The position numbers and the translations under genes are program-made. A DNA stretch of 64,000 bases from Hyphomicrobiaceae bacterium UBA7697 (GTDB lineage: Bacteria > Pseudomonadota > Alphaproteobacteria > Rhizobiales > Methyloligellaceae). Position 1 is the first letter of the stretch; each line of letters starts with the position of its first letter. Of the stretch, positions 1 to 8,122 are shown one piece after another. Under the pieces are notes generated by a model. The model saw only the letters and a list, made by a program, of their open reading frames with translations. It did no database searches and was not told the DNA's origin. The stretch spans positions 62,001 through 126,000 of the forward strand of contig DLGJ01000007.1 of assembly GCA_002482645.1 (NCBI GenBank), read 5' to 3'.

Positions 1-134
1 TAGAGCGTGTACCTGAACACCCAGCTCTTCGTTCCGGCTTGCGAAATTTGCAGATAGAGGCCGCGCCCGTCGCAGTAGTAGCCGGGCTTTGTTTTTGTGC
101 GCACCGCCTGGGCGGACAGTTGATCGGTTTTCAT
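1..134 (-). CDS. Tyrosine recombinase/integrase, N-terminal fragment (cut by window edge)
   Basis: Reading leftwards from an ATG at 134, the frame stays open to the window edge, giving about 44 residues. The segment TKTKPGYYCDGRGLYLQIS followed by GTKSWVFRY is the typical start of phage/island integrases (DUF4102, arm-binding domain), which precedes the core-binding and catalytic domains. A GGGAG ribosome-binding site lies about ten bases upstream of the ATG. The catalytic R-H-R-Y residues would lie outside the window, so integrity cannot be judged. The gene is transcribed out of the window and is followed on the right by short CCGGAACG repeats. It suggests that a mobile island borders or includes this end. 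Confidence 0.75.
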   Translation of the reverse strand, partial: MKTDQLSAQAVRTKTKPGYYCDGRGLYLQISQAGTKSWVFRYTL

Positions 135-173
135 CAGACCCATCTCCCTACCCATATTCTATTCCTAGAATGT

Positions 174-255
174 ACCGGAACGAACCGGAACGGTCTAGAG
201 CCAATTTGGGTGTAAATACATGATTCTGCGGAGATTCCTGGAACGTGCCGGAACG
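174..255. repeat. CCGGAACG repeats upstream of the integrase
   Basis: ACCGGAACG occurs at 174-182 and again at 184-192 as a 10-nt tandem unit. CCGGAACG recurs at 248-255, in a stretch less GC-rich than the rest of the window. Their position just upstream of the integrase start would suit binding sites for the integrase or an excisionase, but that is inference. The whole 135-494 stretch holds no convincing gene; the only open frame (134-424, minus) has no family resemblance. Confidence 0.45.
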
Positions 256-494
256 GTTCGGAAGAAAAATCGACCGTCACCCCCTCCGCCATGTGGCGCG
301 GATTGAACTCTACAGTGCGATATTGCTGCCGATTGCCGCATTCCACCGGGTGAGAGAGTAAGCCGCCTATTCTACGCTGCAGCCCGATATATCTTGAGCG
401 CAAAACGGCTACTTTCCAGCCCATAGCGGAAGTTGAACATCAACCGCAAGCCATAGCCCTATGTCTTTTCGAGCGGACGGCTTAACCTCGTCGC

Positions 495-1049
495 ATGGGA
501 CTATTGACCTTCAGTATAAACGTCACCCTAGACGGCTGCGTCGACCATGAGGAGGGAATCGCTGACGACGAAACGCACGCGTTCTTCACCCGCCTTATGG
601 ACGAGAACGGGACGATGCTGTGGGGCCGCATCACCTACGAGATGATGGAGAGCTACTGGCCGGCGGTCGCTCGCGGCGACGTGGAGGCGCCGCCAGCGAT
701 GCGCGAGTGGGCAGTCAAGCTGGACGCCAAACCGAAATACGTGGTGTCGTCGACGCGAACGGACTTCCCCTGGACCAACAGCCACCACATCGCCGACGAC
801 CTGCTAACAAGCATACAGAGGCTCAAGGACGCAACGCCGGCCGGCGTGCTCCTCGGTAGCTGCAAGCTCGCAACCGAGCTGGACCGGCTAGAGCTGATCG
901 ACGAGTATCAGTTCCTCGTTCATCCCAGGATCTCCGGCCACGGCCCGACCCTGTACCAGAGTGGGCTGCCCAGTACGCGGCGGCTCGAGCTGGTCTCGGC
1001 GAAGCCGCTACGCAACGGCGCGGTCGCTGTGCACTATCGGCGCGGGTGA
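495..1049 (+). CDS. Dihydrofolate reductase-like protein, RibD C-terminal domain family
   Basis: 184 residues spanning one RibD_C/DHFR-like domain. It begins GLLTFSINVTLDGCVDHEEG, has the LWGRITYEMM nucleotide-binding segment near residue 42 and GVLLGSCKLATEL near 118, and ends in a beta-rich tail. Members of this family (also called YyaP/YwjB-like) are predicted NADPH-dependent reductases; most have no proven substrate and are not the housekeeping DHFR. The gene stands alone beside the integrase fragment, with no operon partner, so it may be island cargo. The ATG at 495 is the natural start because the family motif begins immediately after it. Confidence 0.85.
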   Translation: MGLLTFSINVTLDGCVDHEEGIADDETHAFFTRLMDENGTMLWGRITYEMMESYWPAVARGDVEAPPAMREWAVKLDAKPKYVVSSTRTDFPWTNSHHIADDLLTSIQRLKDATPAGVLLGSCKLATELDRLELIDEYQFLVHPRISGHGPTLYQSGLPSTRRLELVSAKPLRNGAVAVHYRRG

Positions 1050-1370
1050 CGACAACCGGATGTGCCGGGGCCGTCCGCTTTCCACCCTATTTCGGTCCTT
1101 TGCTTGCGCCCTAATTTTGGAGGGCTACGGCGTAAACGTAGTTCTCCGTTTCTTCGGCTTCGGCCCGCCACACGCCGATTGCGCGATATCTCTTCCGCTT
1201 GGCTTCGCCACACGCTCGGCCGGATAGGCGGCCCAAGTTTCCGCCACGCCCTGCCATCTGTCTTGCGGCTGTCTTGCGGCGACCGGAAGTCGCCGCATCG
1301 AGGGCGCAGGACAATGCCCGGACGGGGATCGCCTTCTTTGCCTGCCAGAAGCGCGTTGTCGCCTTGACGG
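1050..1370. other. Spacer without a confident gene
   Basis: Between the DHFR-like gene and the GGDEF gene. It contains an exact 11-nt tandem duplication, CTGTCTTGCGG, at 1258-1268 and 1269-1279. On the minus strand an 87-codon frame starts at 1374, sharing ATGA with the GGDEF stop, and runs to 1111. Its product resembles no family I recognise and the duplication would disturb its frame, so it is not called as a gene. Confidence 0.5.
1258..1279. repeat. Perfect 11-nt tandem duplication
   Basis: CTGTCTTGCGG at 1258-1268 and 1269-1279, in the spacer downstream of the GGDEF gene. Confidence 0.8.
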
Positions 1371-2606
1371 TCATGACCGCGACGATCCGCCCGGCGCAGG
1401 CGGGGGGCTCGCGGGCTCCCGCCGCGGTGCCGCCGATGCGGGATTCGGCCCCAGTGTCCTGTCGTCAATCTCGATGCGATTGCGGCCGGCCGCCTTCGCC
1501 CGGTAGAGACACACATCCGCTTTTTCCAACAGGCCCGGGAGGGACGCCGCATCCGCCTTGCCATGGCTGATTCCAATGCTGACGGTGAGCGTGATGCTCT
1601 TTCCCGGAAAAGTCAGGGTGCGGGTCTCCAACGTGCTCCGGAGTTTTTCAGCGAGTTTGTAAGCGTGATCCACGTTCCTTCCGGGCAATAGGACGACGAA
1701 CTCCTCTCCGCCGATACGGGCAATGAGGCTGTCGCCCCTAAACGTGCGGCGGATCGAATTCGCGCAGTGCTTGATCGCCGCGTCGCCGGCGCTATGCCCG
1801 TAATTGTCGTTCACGCGCTTGAAGTGATCGATGTCGATGAGCACGAGAGCGGTGTGTTGAGCCGCCGCGCGATGTTTGACGATCTCCGGCAGGGCTTCGA
1901 TGCTCCAGCGGTTATAGAGTCCCGTGAGAGGATCGCGAAGCGCGGTCTCGCGGAGTTCGGCTGCGCTGCGCTCATACGCGAGCGACAGCGAAAATGCCCC
2001 GCTTGCGCTGATATGGACGGCGGCGGCGATAAGATTGAGGTCGAGGAAGATGTCCGCCGGCAACAGGCTGTCCATGCCCCTGTCCAGGAGCAGCCCCTGC
2101 ACCACGCGCAACGCCGACGACGCTGCGATCGCTCCATAGGCGAACACCAGCCCCCAGCGGGACGGAAGCGGCTCGCGTTCCGTTGCGAGCGACACCATGA
2201 TCGCGACGATTTGCGCCGCGATCACGGCGTTGATCAGACCGAAGACCACGCCCTTGCCAAGAACGTCCGAGAGGAGAAGCGCCAGCGCGATGACGAGGCT
2301 CAGCGCCAGGAACCATGCGGACGACGAACGATGCCCGAAGAAGGTTCTGATGGCCTGCCATCTCAATCCGAGACCGATGACGAGGAGGCAGTTCGGCAGC
2401 AGTAGCGCCTCCGGCGTACCGTCGATCTGATGCGAGAAAATAACGAAGGCGACGGCGAAAACCAGGTTCGAGACCACGAGGTAGGCCCAGTAACGCCGGT
2501 CCTTGTGCCCAAGTCCCGCAAAGGCAAACGCGACAGCGAAGACGACCAGCAGCAGCGCATTCACCATGAACATGGTTTGCTGGTCGAGATTCAAGGGGGA
2601 TGCCAT
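1371..2606 (-). CDS. Membrane-anchored diguanylate cyclase (GGDEF)
   Basis: 411 residues. The first ~215 form several hydrophobic segments (six to seven predicted helices), followed by a GGDEF domain at about 225-385. LRDPLTGLYNRWSIE opens the domain, LIDIDHFKRVND carries the metal-binding aspartate, and the active-site loop reads GGEEF, a functional variant of GGDEF. No EAL domain is present. It should therefore make cyclic di-GMP from two GTP at the inner membrane. I see no RxxD inhibitory site at the expected distance before GGEEF. The proline-rich C-terminal tail is dispensable-looking. Isolated gene; the membrane part probably senses an envelope signal. Confidence 0.92.
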   Translation of the reverse strand: MASPLNLDQQTMFMVNALLLVVFAVAFAFAGLGHKDRRYWAYLVVSNLVFAVAFVIFSHQIDGTPEALLLPNCLLVIGLGLRWQAIRTFFGHRSSSAWFLALSLVIALALLLSDVLGKGVVFGLINAVIAAQIVAIMVSLATEREPLPSRWGLVFAYGAIAASSALRVVQGLLLDRGMDSLLPADIFLDLNLIAAAVHISASGAFSLSLAYERSAAELRETALRDPLTGLYNRWSIEALPEIVKHRAAAQHTALVLIDIDHFKRVNDNYGHSAGDAAIKHCANSIRRTFRGDSLIARIGGEEFVVLLPGRNVDHAYKLAEKLRSTLETRTLTFPGKSITLTVSIGISHGKADAASLPGLLEKADVCLYRAKAAGRNRIEIDDRTLGPNPASAAPRREPASPPPAPGGSSRS

Positions 2607-3082
2607 TCAGACCGCCGGGTCGCCGTTGCTATCCGAAAGTACCGTAGATAGAAACTCAGGGGCAATCTCGGCACGGACGATCAGAAAAGTTCCAATCCGA
2701 TCTTAGCCGGCAGGCCACCCACACGCAAAATTGAGCGGATTGAGCCGACAGTCGAATACAGCATGACACAGCCCATGCACTCCACCTTTACCGCCTTGGA
2801 ACGGCCGCCCGGCGGCGGCAAAGGTTGGCGCGAGATACCCGCTTTCGCGGTGGCTGGAAACAATTGGGCTACCCTTAAGGCCTTCGCGCGGTTTCCTTCG
2901 CCGCCGCGATGGAACCCGCGCACGCGGCGCTCCGTCCGTTCGGGCAAAGTCCAACCTTTGAGCCGGGTGTCTCCGCCGGTTTGCGCACCCGACCTACAAG
3001 CAACTGTCATCTTTGTTGGCGACAATGGCCACAAATCTGTTGCCGGCACCGCGACGGCCCAAAGACGACCGATGGACGACCG
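2607..3082. other. Intergenic region, no gene recognised
   Basis: Region between the divergently oriented GGDEF gene and the 62-residue gene. The open frames here are arginine- and proline-rich shadows without family resemblance. It ends in a perfect 11-nt tandem duplication, GACGACCGATG, at 3064-3074 and 3075-3085, each copy containing an ATG in a different frame. The second ATG is used as the start of the next gene. Confidence 0.4.
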
Positions 3083-3085
3083 ATG
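3064..3085. repeat. Perfect 11-nt tandem duplication at a start codon
   Basis: GACGACCGATG at 3064-3074 and 3075-3085. Each copy has an ATG; the second one starts the 62-residue gene, the first is out of frame. Confidence 0.8.
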
Positions 3086-3271
3086 GACAACGATAAGCAA
3101 AAGCCGAATCCAAAGCTCGAGGAATTTCTCGCAAGGGAGAGCGTGCGGCGGAAGCGGGCCGCGGCGCTCCGCGAATCGTCCGGCGATTCCGGCGTGGCAT
3201 TGGACCGTCTCGTGACGGAAGAACGCGACCGGCGCATCGCCGAAGAGGAACGGGACAACAAGAAGCGCTAG
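3083..3271 (+). CDS. Small highly charged hypothetical protein
   Basis: 62 residues, rich in Lys, Arg and Glu, without signal peptide or membrane segment. It is predicted to be mostly helical (LEEFLARESVRRKRAAALRE, and LVTEERDRRIAEEERD near the end). No family recognised. The start is the second ATG of an 11-nt tandem duplication, in frame with the charged helix; the longer upstream frame has non-coding composition. It lies 42 bases ahead of the GNAT gene on the same strand, so they may be co-transcribed. Confidence 0.5.
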   Translation: MDNDKQKPNPKLEEFLARESVRRKRAAALRESSGDSGVALDRLVTEERDRRIAEEERDNKKR

Positions 3272-3313
3272 GGTGTAGGTCTATGCCGCCCCTACCCCAA
3301 CCGCGTTACCGCA

Positions 3314-3817
3314 ATGCTTATCCGAACCGAGATCCCCGGCGACGAAGACGCGATCGATCGCGTCACCACGCTCGCCTTCGAGGCCGCTTCTCATAGCGAT
3401 CACACCGAGGCGCGGATCGTTCGTGACTTGCGCGCGGCCGGCGATTTGACTCTGTCCTTGGTGGCCGAAGTGGATGGCGAGCTTGCCGGCCACGTCGCCT
3501 TCTCGCCGGTCACCGTCGATGGCAGACACGATGGCTGGTATGGATTGGGGCCGCTTTCCGTCCATCCCGGCCGGCAGGGTCACGGCATTGGCAGCGCCCT
3601 TGTCGAACAAGGTCTTGCGATTCTGCGGGACCGCGGCGCGAGAGGCTGCGCGCTTCTCGGCAACCCGGATTTCTATGCGCGCTTCGGCTTTGCGAGCGAC
3701 GGGACGCTCCGCTACGGATCCGTTCCGGCGCGCTTCGTCCAGGCGGTCGTTTTCACGGGCGCGCGGCCGTCCGGCGAACTGTCCTACGCCCGTGCCTTCG
3801 ATCTCGCCGGGTCCTAG
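3314..3817 (+). CDS. GNAT family N-acetyltransferase (YhbS-like)
   Basis: 167 residues. The acetyl-CoA-binding motif A is clear: LGPLSVHPGRQGHGIGSALV near residues 76-95, with the QGHGIG pyrophosphate loop. CALLGNPDFYARFGF follows (YhbS-type acetyltransferases have G-x-P-x-YYxRFGF here). Motif D/C residues at the N terminus (IRTEIPGDEDAIDRV) are typical of the family. The acceptor substrate cannot be deduced. The gene follows the small charged protein on the same strand and ends convergently with the pentapeptide-repeat gene. Confidence 0.9.
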   Translation: MLIRTEIPGDEDAIDRVTTLAFEAASHSDHTEARIVRDLRAAGDLTLSLVAEVDGELAGHVAFSPVTVDGRHDGWYGLGPLSVHPGRQGHGIGSALVEQGLAILRDRGARGCALLGNPDFYARFGFASDGTLRYGSVPARFVQAVVFTGARPSGELSYARAFDLAGS

Positions 3818-3880
3818 ACCGCTCGGGGAATGCGCATACCGGATTTGACGGATGCCCGGCGTCCCGGCTCGCGCGCGGTG

Positions 3881-4900
3881 CTAGGCGCGATCCCGCCAGT
3901 TGCCCTGCTGGCCGGGCCGGTCGCGGCGTCCTACGCGGCGCGGGCCGCCAACTAGCCAGGTGACATGCCGGTTTTCGCCTTCGGCGCCGGTCTCGGGACC
4001 GGAGTCGCGGCCATCGTGACCGTTCGCGGCTGGGCGCGGCGTCATGGTCCGCTGCGTGGACTGGGCCTGATCGGCGGCGGGAGCCGGCGCATGCCACGGT
4101 TCGGGCGCGACGGGCTGCGGCGCACGCGGCGCTTCCCGCTTCGGCTTCGAAACCGCGTCGGCTTCGCCGAGCGGATTCGCCGTGGCGGAGCGCGAGAAGA
4201 ACCGGCGCAGGGGGTTCGAAGGTTCCGGCTCCGGCGCCTTCGCGGCCGGTTCCAATTTGGGCTCGGGTTGCGGCTCCGGTTCCCGTGCCGTTCCGGCCTC
4301 CCGCTCAGGCTCCGAATCAGATGCCGATTCGGGCTCGTACACTGGAACGCTTTCGAACGTCGCCTCCGGTTCCGCGCGCTCCTCGTCCCGTATCTCGGCG
4401 GCAGGTTCGCGATGAAAGGCGCCCTGGCCGACGGTCCATGTCAGCGGCCGCTCCAGATCGTACGGCAGAACCGTTCCAAGGTCGCCATCCGCCTTGTCGA
4501 TCTGTTCGGCGGTGAGGCCGCGCACATCGGCGAGGCTCGCTCCGCAGAGATTGGCCGCTTTCAACGCGGCCCCTGCGAGGCTGGCACCGTCCAACTGTGC
4601 GCCGGCGAGATCCGCGCCGGTCAGATCGGCATCCTCCAGCCGCGCGCCGCGCAGATCGGCATTGATGAGGTCGGCGCCGCGCATATCCGCCCCGGTGAGC
4701 GTCGCGAAGTACAGCGTGGCGTCGGTCAGCCGGGAGCGGGATAAATTGATGGGGCCGCCATTCATGGGACCCATCTGGCGGTCGCCGATGCTCAGCGAAA
4801 TACCCGCGAGGTCCGGCACGACGGACGGGTTCTCCGCGCGCCAGGCGTTCCAAATGCGCGGCCCGCGACGCAGAATCTCCACGTGTTCCGAGTTTGTCAT
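3881..4900 (-). CDS. Pentapeptide-repeat protein with acidic/proline-rich tail
   Basis: 339 residues. Residues about 50-130 are consecutive A(D/N)LXX pentapeptides (for example ADMRGADLINADLRGARLED), which fold as a right-handed quadrilateral beta helix. After GLTAEQIDKADGD (~residue 130) the protein changes to a low-complexity tail dominated by Glu, Pro and Ala. An N-terminal segment with EHVEILRRGPRIWNAWRAEN is common in proteins that target pentapeptide helices. No signal peptide or membrane segment. Function unknown; some relatives mimic DNA and protect gyrase, but nothing here shows that role. Confidence 0.85.
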   Translation of the reverse strand: MTNSEHVEILRRGPRIWNAWRAENPSVVPDLAGISLSIGDRQMGPMNGGPINLSRSRLTDATLYFATLTGADMRGADLINADLRGARLEDADLTGADLAGAQLDGASLAGAALKAANLCGASLADVRGLTAEQIDKADGDLGTVLPYDLERPLTWTVGQGAFHREPAAEIRDEERAEPEATFESVPVYEPESASDSEPEREAGTAREPEPQPEPKLEPAAKAPEPEPSNPLRRFFSRSATANPLGEADAVSKPKREAPRAPQPVAPEPWHAPAPAADQAQSTQRTMTPRPAANGHDGRDSGPETGAEGENRHVTWLVGGPRRVGRRDRPGQQGNWRDRA

Positions 4901-5143
4901 TTCACGACTGTGGGTACTACGGGAAGGGCGATCCGCTCAACGCGATATTTTGTGCGCAAGGGCTAAAAATTGCGCAAAAACTACCCGTCGCCGCGACCAT
5001 GACGCGTAACCGTCAGATGGCACAAGCCTTTCGCGCCGTGCGTGTATTCCACCGAACCCCCGGCTCGGCGCGCCGAACCTTTGGCCGTCCGCACATGCGC
5101 GATACCTGGAATGGACAAACCCGGAATCGGGTTGGGCCCCCCG

Positions 5144-5908
5144 TTAGTCCTCTTGCTGGTTTTCCCGCCGGAGTTTCGATGCTTTGGCCTTCTGCGTTTT
5201 TCGGCTTGCAAGGACGTTTATGAGTTCGACTCCCGCCGAGAACGCCATGGCGAAGTAGATATAGCCACGCGGAATGTGGAAGTGGAAGGCATCCGCCACA
5301 AGGGCGGCGCCGATCAGAAGCAGGAACGACAGAGCCAGCATCTTCGTGGTCGGATGGCGCTCGATGAAGTCCGCCACCGGACCGGAAGCCAGATACATCA
5401 CGGCGATGGCCACGACCACAGCGGCGATCATGACTTCGATATGATCGGCCATGCCGACGGCCGTGATGATCGAGTCGACGGAGAACACGAGGTCGATCAC
5501 CGCAATTTGCAGCACGGCCGCGGTCATCGTGCCGGTTACAGGACCCGACGCGGTCCCGTGATCGTCGCCCTCGATGCCTTCGTGGATTTCCCGGGTTCCC
5601 TTCACCAGCAGGAACAGACCGCCGGCCAACAGGACAAGGTCGCGCCAGGAGAAGCTGTACTCGCCGATCGAAAAGATCGGCGTGGTCATGTGGATGAACC
5701 ACGTGATGAAGCTCAACATGATGACGCGGAACACGAACGCCAGCAGCAGACCAATGCGCCGGGCGACCACCTGCTGCTCCTTCGGCAGGCGCGAGACCAT
5801 CACTGAAATGAAGACGACGTTGTCGATGCCGAGCACGATCTCCATCGCACTCAAGGCCAAGAAGCTCGCCCAGACATGCGGGTCGGCAAGAAGTTCTACA
5901 AATGCCAT
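5144..5908 (-). CDS. TerC family integral membrane protein
   Basis: 254 residues with about seven membrane helices. The TerC signatures are visible: SAMEIVLGIDNVVFISVMVS near residues 20-39 and VIDLVFSVDSIITAVGMA near 140-157, each with the conserved D in a membrane helix. The family includes YkoY/YceF/Alx-type proteins linked to manganese export and metal supply to secreted enzymes. The first ATG giving the standard N terminus (AFVELLADPHVWAS) is at 5908; the longer frame adds 15 unlikely residues. I looked upstream for a yybP-ykoY manganese riboswitch and could not support one. Stands alone. Confidence 0.9.
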   Translation of the reverse strand: MAFVELLADPHVWASFLALSAMEIVLGIDNVVFISVMVSRLPKEQQVVARRIGLLLAFVFRVIMLSFITWFIHMTTPIFSIGEYSFSWRDLVLLAGGLFLLVKGTREIHEGIEGDDHGTASGPVTGTMTAAVLQIAVIDLVFSVDSIITAVGMADHIEVMIAAVVVAIAVMYLASGPVADFIERHPTTKMLALSFLLLIGAALVADAFHFHIPRGYIYFAMAFSAGVELINVLASRKTQKAKASKLRRENQQED

Positions 5909-6072
5909 GAAGGTTAGCCGGGCACCGGGGATGTTGCGTTCGAGAGTCCTCAATACCGCAAGAGTCTAGGGCCGGTCCATCGTTCGCCGTCGTCTCACGG
6001 ACCTCGGACGCGAGGGCCCAAGACGCGCGTGCGGAAAAACAAGGGCCCCCGGAGAAATCCGGCGGCCCTCGC

Positions 6073-6098
6073 TCGCTGCCCCTCGTCGCTGCCCCTTG
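6073..6098. repeat. 13-nt tandem duplication
   Basis: TCGCTGCCCCTCG at 6073-6085 is followed directly by TCGCTGCCCCTTG at 6086-6098, with one mismatch. It lies in the spacer between the terC and porin genes, next to the porin terminator. One of a series of similar short duplications in this window. Confidence 0.7.
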
Positions 6099-6101
6099 TC
6101 C

Positions 6102-6137
6102 AAGAAAAAGCCGCCGCCCGGGACTGGGAGCGGCGGC
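6102..6137 (-). terminator. Rho-independent terminator of the porin gene
   Basis: On the minus strand an 8-bp GC stem (GCCGCCGC paired with GCGGCGGC, 6110-6137) is followed by CTTTTTCTT. It lies about 45 bases after the porin stop at 6180. A second GC hairpin followed by GTTTTT sits further downstream at about 6035-6070. Confidence 0.75.
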
Positions 6138-6179
6138 AGTTCAGCGAAAGGGGATTTTCGCTTGCGTTGTTTTCTCGAC

Positions 6180-7529
6180 TTACCAGTCGATCTGACCGCG
6201 CAGACCGAAGCCGTCGATCGCGGCGCCGTCGTTGTCGTTGAAGATGCCGCCGATATCGGTACCGATGACGTTGAACATCAGGCGGGTGTAATCGGTCGGG
6301 TACCAGTTCAGAGCAATGGTCCAGCCGTCTTCGTCGCCGCATTGGTCGCAGTCATGACCGGCAGCGAGGAGCGCCGACGCTTCGGACCCCACATCCACGC
6401 TCTGCCAGCGGCCGGCGATCTCCCAGGCGCCCCAACCACCGTTCTTGATGTCGAACGGATTTTTGGGCTTCACACGGCCGAACTCGCCCTTGTCGGCTTC
6501 GTAGTTCCGCATATCGTCGGTCAGGAAGACGCTACCGAAGACGTACCAACCGCTATAGTCCGGATTGATGCTGCGGGGCGACATGCTCTTGTAGAACTGC
6601 GGGACATCCGTCGACAGCTCGGCATACTCACCCTGGACCGAGAAGCGGCGCCACACGAACGCACCTTCAAGACCCCAGTATTGGTCGGATTCACCGAGCG
6701 GCTCGGTCTCGACGAACTTGTCCGCCAAGTGTAGCCCCGGACGGGCTTCGTAATTGTAGAGAGCCGAGACACCCGCCTCGGTGCCGTTGTCGCGGCTCCG
6801 GTAGCTGGCGCCCAAGTGAACGATCGTGTCGTCGGTGTTGACCGGCGCGATCGTACCACGGACGGCCCAGATCGACGGGCCGTCGTCCCAAACACCGTCG
6901 TCGTCGATGTTCGGACCGTTGTAGCTCGTCTGGAACGACCAGCCGAACCTGTCGTCACTGCCCGCATGGAGGCCGACACCGAGAGCACGAGGCTCGGCCT
7001 CGAAGGCCTCGATGAAGAAGGCCCGCTCCATGAAGGTGATGTAGCGCGAGCTGGTCATACCCTCAAGCGAGTTGGCGATCTTGAACTGGCCGAACAAAAC
7101 CTCAAGGTTGTTCCAGTCGCTGAAGCCTGCATACGAGATGTAAGCGTCTTTGATATCCGTGCCGTTGCCGGCGAAGTCGATCTCGAATTTGTACTTCCAG
7201 TCGTACCAGATCGTGCCTTCCACGCCGAGACGCGCGCGGCGGACTTCCCAATCGTTGATGTCCGGATCGCCGGTGATCCGCTCATCCTGGTCGATGCTGC
7301 TGTAATCAACCTGCAAACGGCCGCGCACCTTGAAGCTGAACTTGCCGTCCTGGCTCGAGATTTGCGGCGCGCCCTTCCATTTCACCTCCGGCTGCGACTT
7401 CTTGAATTCCTCGAACTCCTGCCTGGTCACGTACTGCGCATTCGCAGCAGGCGCGGCAGAAGCAAGAATAGCAAACGCACTGGCGCCCGCGAAAAGATAA
7501 AGACCGACTTTCTCAAGTCCCCCGATCAT
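6180..7529 (-). CDS. OprO/OprP-type phosphate-selective porin
   Basis: 449 residues from the ATG at 7529. A signal peptide ends at AANA (about residue 31) and is followed by a short helical segment with VTRQEFEEFKKSQPEV. The rest is a 16-strand-like barrel with FSFKVRGRLQVDYSSID near the start, NDWEVRRARLGVEGTIWYDW, and a C-terminal GFGLRGQIDW that ends in the aromatic residue required for BAM insertion. OprP-family porins pass phosphate or polyphosphate. The ATG at 7529 is preferred over the GTG at 7544 because a GGAG/GAGAGGGG ribosome-binding site fits it. A candidate Pho box lies 133 bases upstream, which fits phosphate control. Confidence 0.88.
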   Translation of the reverse strand: MIGGLEKVGLYLFAGASAFAILASAAPAANAQYVTRQEFEEFKKSQPEVKWKGAPQISSQDGKFSFKVRGRLQVDYSSIDQDERITGDPDINDWEVRRARLGVEGTIWYDWKYKFEIDFAGNGTDIKDAYISYAGFSDWNNLEVLFGQFKIANSLEGMTSSRYITFMERAFFIEAFEAEPRALGVGLHAGSDDRFGWSFQTSYNGPNIDDDGVWDDGPSIWAVRGTIAPVNTDDTIVHLGASYRSRDNGTEAGVSALYNYEARPGLHLADKFVETEPLGESDQYWGLEGAFVWRRFSVQGEYAELSTDVPQFYKSMSPRSINPDYSGWYVFGSVFLTDDMRNYEADKGEFGRVKPKNPFDIKNGGWGAWEIAGRWQSVDVGSEASALLAAGHDCDQCGDEDGWTIALNWYPTDYTRLMFNVIGTDIGGIFNDNDGAAIDGFGLRGQIDW

Positions 7530-7661
7530 GACCCCTCTCTCCACTCCGATAGAGTTAAGCTTCAGTCTGCTTTGTGGTTAGCCTGGGGAGATCTTCAGCT
7601 CCCTCTTAAGCTAGGCCAGTCCGCTCCCGCGAACCTCGGTTAACGTTCTATTTCGCGACCA

Positions 7662-7679
7662 ATGACGGGTGTGTGACAG
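7662..7679 (-). promoter_or_regulatory. Candidate Pho box upstream of the porin
   Basis: On the minus strand the sequence reads CTGTCAC, ACAC, CCGTCAT: two 7-mers, each matching the PhoB repeat CTGTCAT in 6 of 7 positions, with the canonical 4-nt spacer. Eleven bases downstream a TAGAAC hexamer (7645-7650) is placed as a -10 element, the spacing seen in PhoB-activated promoters. The target would be the OprP-type porin. Confidence 0.6.
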
Positions 7680-8122
7680 TGCCCCGGCACGAGGAAATTT
7701 CGGAGGTCCCCTGTTGCACATGGGCCACGGATCGGGGCGGCGGCCACCGCCCGCATTGCCGGATCAGGCCTGCTTATCCCTTTAACTAGCTGTTTTTATT
7801 GTATATATTCAGGCAACTGGAGAAGATGAGAATTGCCGCTCCGCCTCGCCCCGGCGACGGGTTCGGAACACGGAGTTCGTGTCTTGCGTGTGCTTTGCCA
7901 TCGAGGGGCGAGCCCGCCCTACCCGCATTCCCCGTTGCACCGGTCTCAATCCCCAAACGCGCCGGACAAGCGTGCGGAATAGGTCTCCAATTCCGGCAAC
8001 GGCCTCCGAGTTCAATACGGGCCCGCTTCCCATCGTCCCGTTCGAACATCCCGGCGATGCCCGTCATCTTGGCCGTGCTTTGCGGCACAGGCTGCGCTAT
8101 CAGGGATCGGCGAGGAAGGTTC
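7680..8122. other. Divergent intergenic region before the UbiH-type gene
   Basis: No gene supported. An AT-rich tract at about 7781-7815 (TTTTTATTGTATATATTC inside it) stands out against the GC-rich background and is the best place for a promoter of the rightward monooxygenase gene. That would give a 5' leader of about 300 bases. The open frames across the leader are GC-rich shadows. Confidence 0.35.

Noticed and set aside
1111..1374. 87-codon minus frame sharing ATGA with the GGDEF stop
   Set aside because: The junction looks like coupling, but the product has no domain and an 11-nt duplication lies in its middle, which would disrupt a reading frame. Left uncalled.
5909..6040. Possible yybP-ykoY manganese riboswitch before terC
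   Set aside because: terC genes often have one, but the conserved core elements and P1 pairing could not be found.
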